64,000 nt of DNA, from the NCBI GenBank assembly GCA_963714425.1, contig CAVQOI010000009.1, positions 124,001 to 188,000 of the forward strand, given 5' to 3'. The first letter of the stretch is position 1; every line of letters starts with the position of its first letter. The notes below the pieces were generated by a model, which worked only from the letters and a program-made list of their open reading frames with translations, did not search any database and had not been told where the DNA came from. Source of the DNA: DATCYX01 sp963714425 (GTDB lineage Bacteria; Chloroflexota; Anaerolineae; Anaerolineales; UBA4823). Shown piece by piece: positions 60,697 to 64,000 of the stretch. The position numbers were made by a program, and so were the translations under genes.

Positions 60697-61938
60697 ATGG
60701 ATAAAAGAGAAATCCTGCTTTCACCGATAAAGGTCGGTAACCATACGTGCGTGAATCGTTTTTTCAGCCAACCCATGGAATGTACCGACGCGGATTCCGA
60801 AGGGAATCCTTCCGACTTAACTTACCAGCGGTACGAGAATTTATTCAAGGGCGAAGCTGGGATTGTTTGCCTCGAGGCCATCACGATTACTGATAAAAAC
60901 CGCTCCCGCTTGAACCAGCTGTTTATCATGCCCAAGAATCTAACCGCCTTGACCAAGTTTGTAAGCCATCTGAAAAAGATCAACCCGAAGACCATCTTCC
61001 TCTTCCAGTTGACCCATTCCGGCGAGTTAAGCAACCCGGTATTTTCAAAACGCCTCTCGGTCAAACCCCTGCCCGGTTTTTCAGCCGACCTCTTCACTGA
61101 GGATGAGTTTGAGAAGATTATGGCCGATTTTGTCCTGGCGGCAAAGATTGCGCACGACGCCGGCGCTGACGGCATCGATATGAAATTCTGCCATGGTTAT
61201 CTTGGTTCCCAAATCCTCCGCCCTTACAACACTCGCAAATGGAAATACGGTGGAGCATGGGAAAATCGCCGCCAGTTCGCATTTGACCTGTACGAGCGCA
61301 TCCAAAAAGCAGTCCCTGATAAGAACTTCCTGATCGGTTCTAAGATCTCGGTGTGGGAAGGGTTCCCTGGCGGCTTCGGGACTGCCGGTCCAGATACACC
61401 GGTCATCGACCTGACCGAACCCATCGACCTGGTCAAAGGTTTGGAAGAGCGCGGCGCCCAGTATTTTGTCCAGTCTGCTGGAAGCCCCTCGATCACCATC
61501 AGCCTCACCCAGGCGGACAAGAACCACCCCTACTTTGCTTACCTGCACCAGTTTTTTGCAAAGGAGCTGAAAGAAAACCTCAAACCAGAAACTGTAGTGG
61601 TCGGCTCGAACTATTCTGTATTTGGGAAGGGCAAGAATAAATTGCACGCCGTAAAACCCGAAGACAGTGCGTTGTTAGCTTACGGCGCCCAGAATATTGC
61701 CAAAGGTTATACCGACTTGATCGGGCTTGGGCGTCAGTCTTTTGCAGATCCTCTGCTGCCGCTGAAAGTGCGTGAAGGCCGTGAGGATGATATCGATTAC
61801 TGCACAGCCTGCGACAATTGCCTGGAATTGCTCATTCAACAGAGTCCAATCGGCTGCTGTACTTACAATAAATACTACACCAACGTGCTGGTTCAAACCC
61901 GCAAGGAAAAAGGGAGACTGACGGTAGATCACACTTAG
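60697..61938 (+). CDS. OYE-like flavoprotein with Fe-S cysteine motif
   Basis: The 413 residues have an old-yellow-enzyme-type FMN barrel: LLSPIKVGNHTCVNRFFSQPMECTDAD, LFQLTHSGELS, AHDAGADGIDMKFCHGYLGSQILRPYNT and FLIGSKISVWEGFPGGFG. The end has CTACDNCLELLIQQSPIGCC, like the 4Fe-4S site of 2,4-dienoyl-CoA reductase-type proteins, but the NAD-binding C-terminal domains of that larger family (about 650 residues) are missing. AGGAGG precedes the ATG. It would reduce an activated C=C or C=O bond, taking electrons from an unknown partner. Confidence 0.88.
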   Translation: MDKREILLSPIKVGNHTCVNRFFSQPMECTDADSEGNPSDLTYQRYENLFKGEAGIVCLEAITITDKNRSRLNQLFIMPKNLTALTKFVSHLKKINPKTIFLFQLTHSGELSNPVFSKRLSVKPLPGFSADLFTEDEFEKIMADFVLAAKIAHDAGADGIDMKFCHGYLGSQILRPYNTRKWKYGGAWENRRQFAFDLYERIQKAVPDKNFLIGSKISVWEGFPGGFGTAGPDTPVIDLTEPIDLVKGLEERGAQYFVQSAGSPSITISLTQADKNHPYFAYLHQFFAKELKENLKPETVVVGSNYSVFGKGKNKLHAVKPEDSALLAYGAQNIAKGYTDLIGLGRQSFADPLLPLKVREGREDDIDYCTACDNCLELLIQQSPIGCCTYNKYYTNVLVQTRKEKGRLTVDHT

Positions 61939-61956
61939 GCATGTATCCTCAATAAT

Positions 61957-61998
61957 AAAGAAGACCCTCTTCAGTGATGTCTGACAGGGTCTTCTTTT
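61957..61998 (+). terminator. Bidirectional intrinsic terminator
   Basis: AAAGAAGACCCT (61957-61968) pairs perfectly with AGGGTCTTCTTT (61986-61997) across a 17-base loop, and a T run continues. It separates the plus-strand operon from the minus-strand MoaD/AOR genes, and has T-rich tails in both directions. Confidence 0.9.
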
Positions 61999-62041
61999 GT
62001 TTGTGGCGATCAAATAACCTGGGCAATTCCCATTACACTGG

Positions 62042-62266
62042 TTAGCCCCCCCCGATTACTGCCAGAACGCGGACGTTATCGCCATCTCGTAAGATGTATT
62101 CCTTCGTCTGCTGCTCCTCATTAACGACGACCAAAGCCACAATTTCCGGTGGGATGCCCAATCCCTCGAGAGCCTGGCGCACGCTCAGGTTGTCCTGAAC
62201 GATCACCTCTTGCTCCCCATGGATATAAGATCTCAGATGCCCAACCGGGCGGAGCGTTGCTGCCAT
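62042..62266 (-). CDS. MoaD/ThiS-like sulfur-carrier protein
   Basis: These 74 residues have the ubiquitin-like fold of MoaD/ThiS: IVQDNLSVRQALEGLGIPPEIVALVVVNEE, then DGDNVRVLAVIGGG with the C-terminal Gly-Gly that is thiocarboxylated during molybdopterin synthesis. It starts directly after the stop codon of the upstream AOR gene (TAAATG), so the two are translated together. A dedicated carrier for the tungsten- or molybdenum-pterin of the AOR is likely; the partner synthase genes are not in the window. Confidence 0.88.
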   Translation of the reverse strand: MAATLRPVGHLRSYIHGEQEVIVQDNLSVRQALEGLGIPPEIVALVVVNEEQQTKEYILRDGDNVRVLAVIGGG

Positions 62267-64000
62267 TTATTGGACAGCAAATGCCGCCAGGTTCAGCTGC
62301 TCCAGCGTAGCGGGCGTGGGTACGCCCTCCGCGTCCCAGCCGCGCTGCTCGTAGTACATATCCAGCAAGCGCTGAACATCTTCGTAGCGGGTGATCTGTC
62401 CAGCAGTAGTGCCCGTGGCGGGAGGTTCCTCATAGAAGCGCGGCGACGGCATATCCCAGCTACGCCCAAATCCCTCCACCTCGCGCATCCAGTACAGGCG
62501 CGTGAGGTTCCAGATACGCGCCCCAACCTGCTCCAGGTCGTCCCAGGTGCGTGGCACGCCAGTCATGGCTTCGAGAGCAGGTAGATACAGATCGCGGTCG
62601 ATGCCCAGCTCCACCCACTGCAGTCGGCAGCCACCCAAAACGTCAAACATCGGGCGGAAATTCTGCAACCAGATCACACGCGCTACCTTTTCAGGCACGA
62701 CCTGATCCCGTCCCACTTGCAGGTCGTAGGTGATAGCCCAAGCGCGGTTGTGATGCCCGCCCACGTCACACGTCATATAGGAGATGAGCATGGCAGTTGC
62801 ATTATGCGTGGCGTAGGCGGATTGCTCCATGCCCTTGACGTGAATGGCGAATTTCTCCGAGCCCTTGCCAACTTTCTGCGCTGCACGTTGTACACCTTCA
62901 GCCAGTAAAGCCCCTAGCTTGCCATCGCGGGCGGCGATTTTGCGGATAGCAGCAAAGGTTGCTTCGGCGTTCCCAAATTTGAGCTCCAGACCATCCGTGT
63001 CATCCTTGCTCAGCAGACCCTTCTCGTAGCACTCCATTGCCCAGGCGATACAACCGCCCGCAGAGATAGAATCGATCCCCAGGTCATCGCAAAGCAGGTT
63101 TGCCTGCGCCACATCCTGAATATCTGCAAGTCCAAGGTTTGAGCCCAACATTCCGATGGTCTCATATTCGGGTCCTTCGACCTGCGTGCCGTACTTTTTC
63201 ATGTTGCTATACTTCCCGCAAGGGCATGGGCACCCAAAACAGCCCTTATCGGTAACAACGATCTGCTCGCGCATCACCGGTCCGTACAGAGTCTTGCCGC
63301 CCTCGAACGAGCCCGCGGAGAAGTTGCGCGTGGGAAAAGCACCCACCTCGTCGCACCACGAGACCACGATAGTTGTCCCGTAGCGCGTCCATTCTTTCAA
63401 CCCGTCGGCATCTTTGCAGGCTTTATACAGCGCCATGCCAGCTTCGCGGTACGCCTGCGGGTCTGCCACAGGAACAGATTGTGTACCGTGGACGACAATC
63501 GCCTTGAGACCCTTGCTGCCCATCACCGCACCGACGCCTCCCCGTCCTGCCTGGCGCCCGTAATCGTGGTTGATGCAGGCATACAGCACCTGGTTTTCGC
63601 CTCCAGGACCAATGACGGCAATCTGGCATTCCTCCCCATATTGCTTCTTGAGGGACACTTCCACATCGATGGCGCCTTTGCCCCATAAGGCAGCGGCATC
63701 ACGCAGCTCAACCTTGCCGTCATCGATGAAAAGGTAAACTGGCTTAGGGGAAACGCCTTCCAGGATAATCGAATCGATTCCGGCGTACTTCATCTCAGCC
63801 GTGAAGTGACCGCCCATCGAGGCATCGGCGTACCCCCCCGTCAGCGGGGACTTCGTCGTCCAGTCACATTTTCCCCCGCCGGGAATCAGCATGCCGGAGA
63901 GAGGACCAGTCGAGATGATCAGTTTGTTCTCAGGCCCCAAGGGGTCTGCGTGCACCGGGACTTCCTTGGTGAGAAAATAAATACCAAAGCCACGCCCGCC
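62267..64000 (-). CDS. Aldehyde:ferredoxin oxidoreductase (5' partial)
   Basis: The frame runs beyond the window edge, and 577 residues are visible. It begins with GGRGFGIYFLTKEVPVHADPLGPENKL, near the N-terminus of the AOR family, followed by LIISTGPLSGMLIPGGGKC. Cysteines that could hold a 4Fe-4S cluster are in CFGCPCPCGKYSNM, and DVGGHHNRAW, NYGRQAGRGGVGAVMGSKGLKAIVVHG are conserved elements. AORs carry tungsten bis-pterin and oxidise aldehydes to acids, reducing ferredoxin. The N-terminal start lies outside the window. Confidence 0.95.
   Translation of the reverse strand, partial: GGRGFGIYFLTKEVPVHADPLGPENKLIISTGPLSGMLIPGGGKCDWTTKSPLTGGYADASMGGHFTAEMKYAGIDSIILEGVSPKPVYLFIDDGKVELRDAAALWGKGAIDVEVSLKKQYGEECQIAVIGPGGENQVLYACINHDYGRQAGRGGVGAVMGSKGLKAIVVHGTQSVPVADPQAYREAGMALYKACKDADGLKEWTRYGTTIVVSWCDEVGAFPTRNFSAGSFEGGKTLYGPVMREQIVVTDKGCFGCPCPCGKYSNMKKYGTQVEGPEYETIGMLGSNLGLADIQDVAQANLLCDDLGIDSISAGGCIAWAMECYEKGLLSKDDTDGLELKFGNAEATFAAIRKIAARDGKLGALLAEGVQRAAQKVGKGSEKFAIHVKGMEQSAYATHNATAMLISYMTCDVGGHHNRAWAITYDLQVGRDQVVPEKVARVIWLQNFRPMFDVLGGCRLQWVELGIDRDLYLPALEAMTGVPRTWDDLEQVGARIWNLTRLYWMREVEGFGRSWDMPSPRFYEEPPATGTTAGQITRYEDVQRLLDMYYEQRGWDAEGVPTPATLEQLNLAAFAVQ

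Noticed and set aside
1..64000. CRISPR arrays, insertion sequences, integrases, prophage and rRNA genes
   Set aside because: No periodic direct repeats of CRISPR type, no transposase or integrase motifs, and no rRNA-like stretch were seen; the only large direct repeat is the tandem binding protein.

Overview
The window looks like a chromosomal segment of a bacterium of the Chloroflexota, most likely an Anaerolineae-type anaerobic sugar fermenter. This is inferred from the Ala/Thr/Glu/Pro-rich linker after the lipoprotein signal at 14881, the many ribose-type sugar ABC importers and IolE-like TIM barrels, the XRE-cupin regulators, the NifX/MinD iron-sulfur island and the tungsten-type aldehyde oxidoreductase. 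There is no rRNA, tRNA or other phylogenetic marker gene, so the assignment is tentative. I see no insertion sequences, prophage genes or CRISPR arrays.

Layout. (1) 1-6463: a sugar ABC importer made of a binding protein with at least two near-identical tandem ligand domains (cut by the window edge), an RbsA-type double ATPase fused to an IclR effector-binding domain, one RbsC-type permease and a DUF4432 aldose-epimerase-like protein. (2) 6905-28390: a large carbohydrate catabolic locus led by a GntR/UTRA regulator. It holds four IolE-like TIM barrels, two Gfo/Idh/MocA dehydrogenases, a complete second ABC importer (ATPase, two permeases, lipoprotein), an FGGY kinase, an MDR dehydrogenase, a phosphotriesterase-like hydrolase, a cupin phosphoglucose-isomerase-like protein, a D-isomer 2-hydroxyacid dehydrogenase, a KDPG-type aldolase, an AroE-like dehydrogenase, a fucose-isomerase-like protein and an aldose epimerase-like protein. 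(3) 28459-32449: cyclophilin, a small autoregulated XRE/membrane protein pair, an XRE-cupin regulator, a membrane protein and a radical SAM protein. (4) 32608-39882: an XRE-cupin regulator followed by an iron-sulfur or metal-cofactor island (two NifX-like proteins, DUF5320, a zinc ribbon, two MinD-like ATPases with ferredoxin domains, a CGGC protein, a MIP18 protein, small membrane proteins, DUF364, TrmO). (5) 39962-55261: a mostly minus-strand nitrogen-compound locus: DUF35, a thiolase-like protein without its cysteine, a GNAT-like protein, a cyclase, DUF1116 (AllG-like), FdrA (AllF-like), a cytosine-deaminase-like amidohydrolase, a three-subunit molybdenum hydroxylase, a uracil/xanthine-type permease, and on the plus strand two small membrane proteins and DUF2877 (AllH-like). 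(6) 55401-61938: deoC, a second FGGY kinase, and an operon of TIM barrel, MDR dehydrogenase, VOC protein and OYE-like flavoprotein. (7) 62042-64000: a MoaD-like protein and a partial aldehyde:ferredoxin oxidoreductase on the minus strand.

How the parts connect. A palindromic motif, TGTAAT-RACRGG-ATTACA, lies before the kinase at 18197 and just downstream of a consensus promoter before the 58004 operon. A degenerate form lies in the leader of the GntR gene. This suggests that the GntR protein controls itself, the locus in region 2 and the distant operon in region 6 as one regulon. In region 5, all three families reported as subunits of E. coli oxamate carbamoyltransferase (FdrA, DUF1116, DUF2877) occur beside a molybdenum hydroxylase, a nucleobase permease and a deaminase-like enzyme, which points to purine or pyrimidine breakdown. 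No carbamate kinase is present in the window.

The most unusual items are the ATPase-IclR fusion, the tandem binding protein, the apparent non-ATG start of the DUF1116 gene, the thiolase with proline in place of its nucleophile, and the combination of enzymes in region 2.
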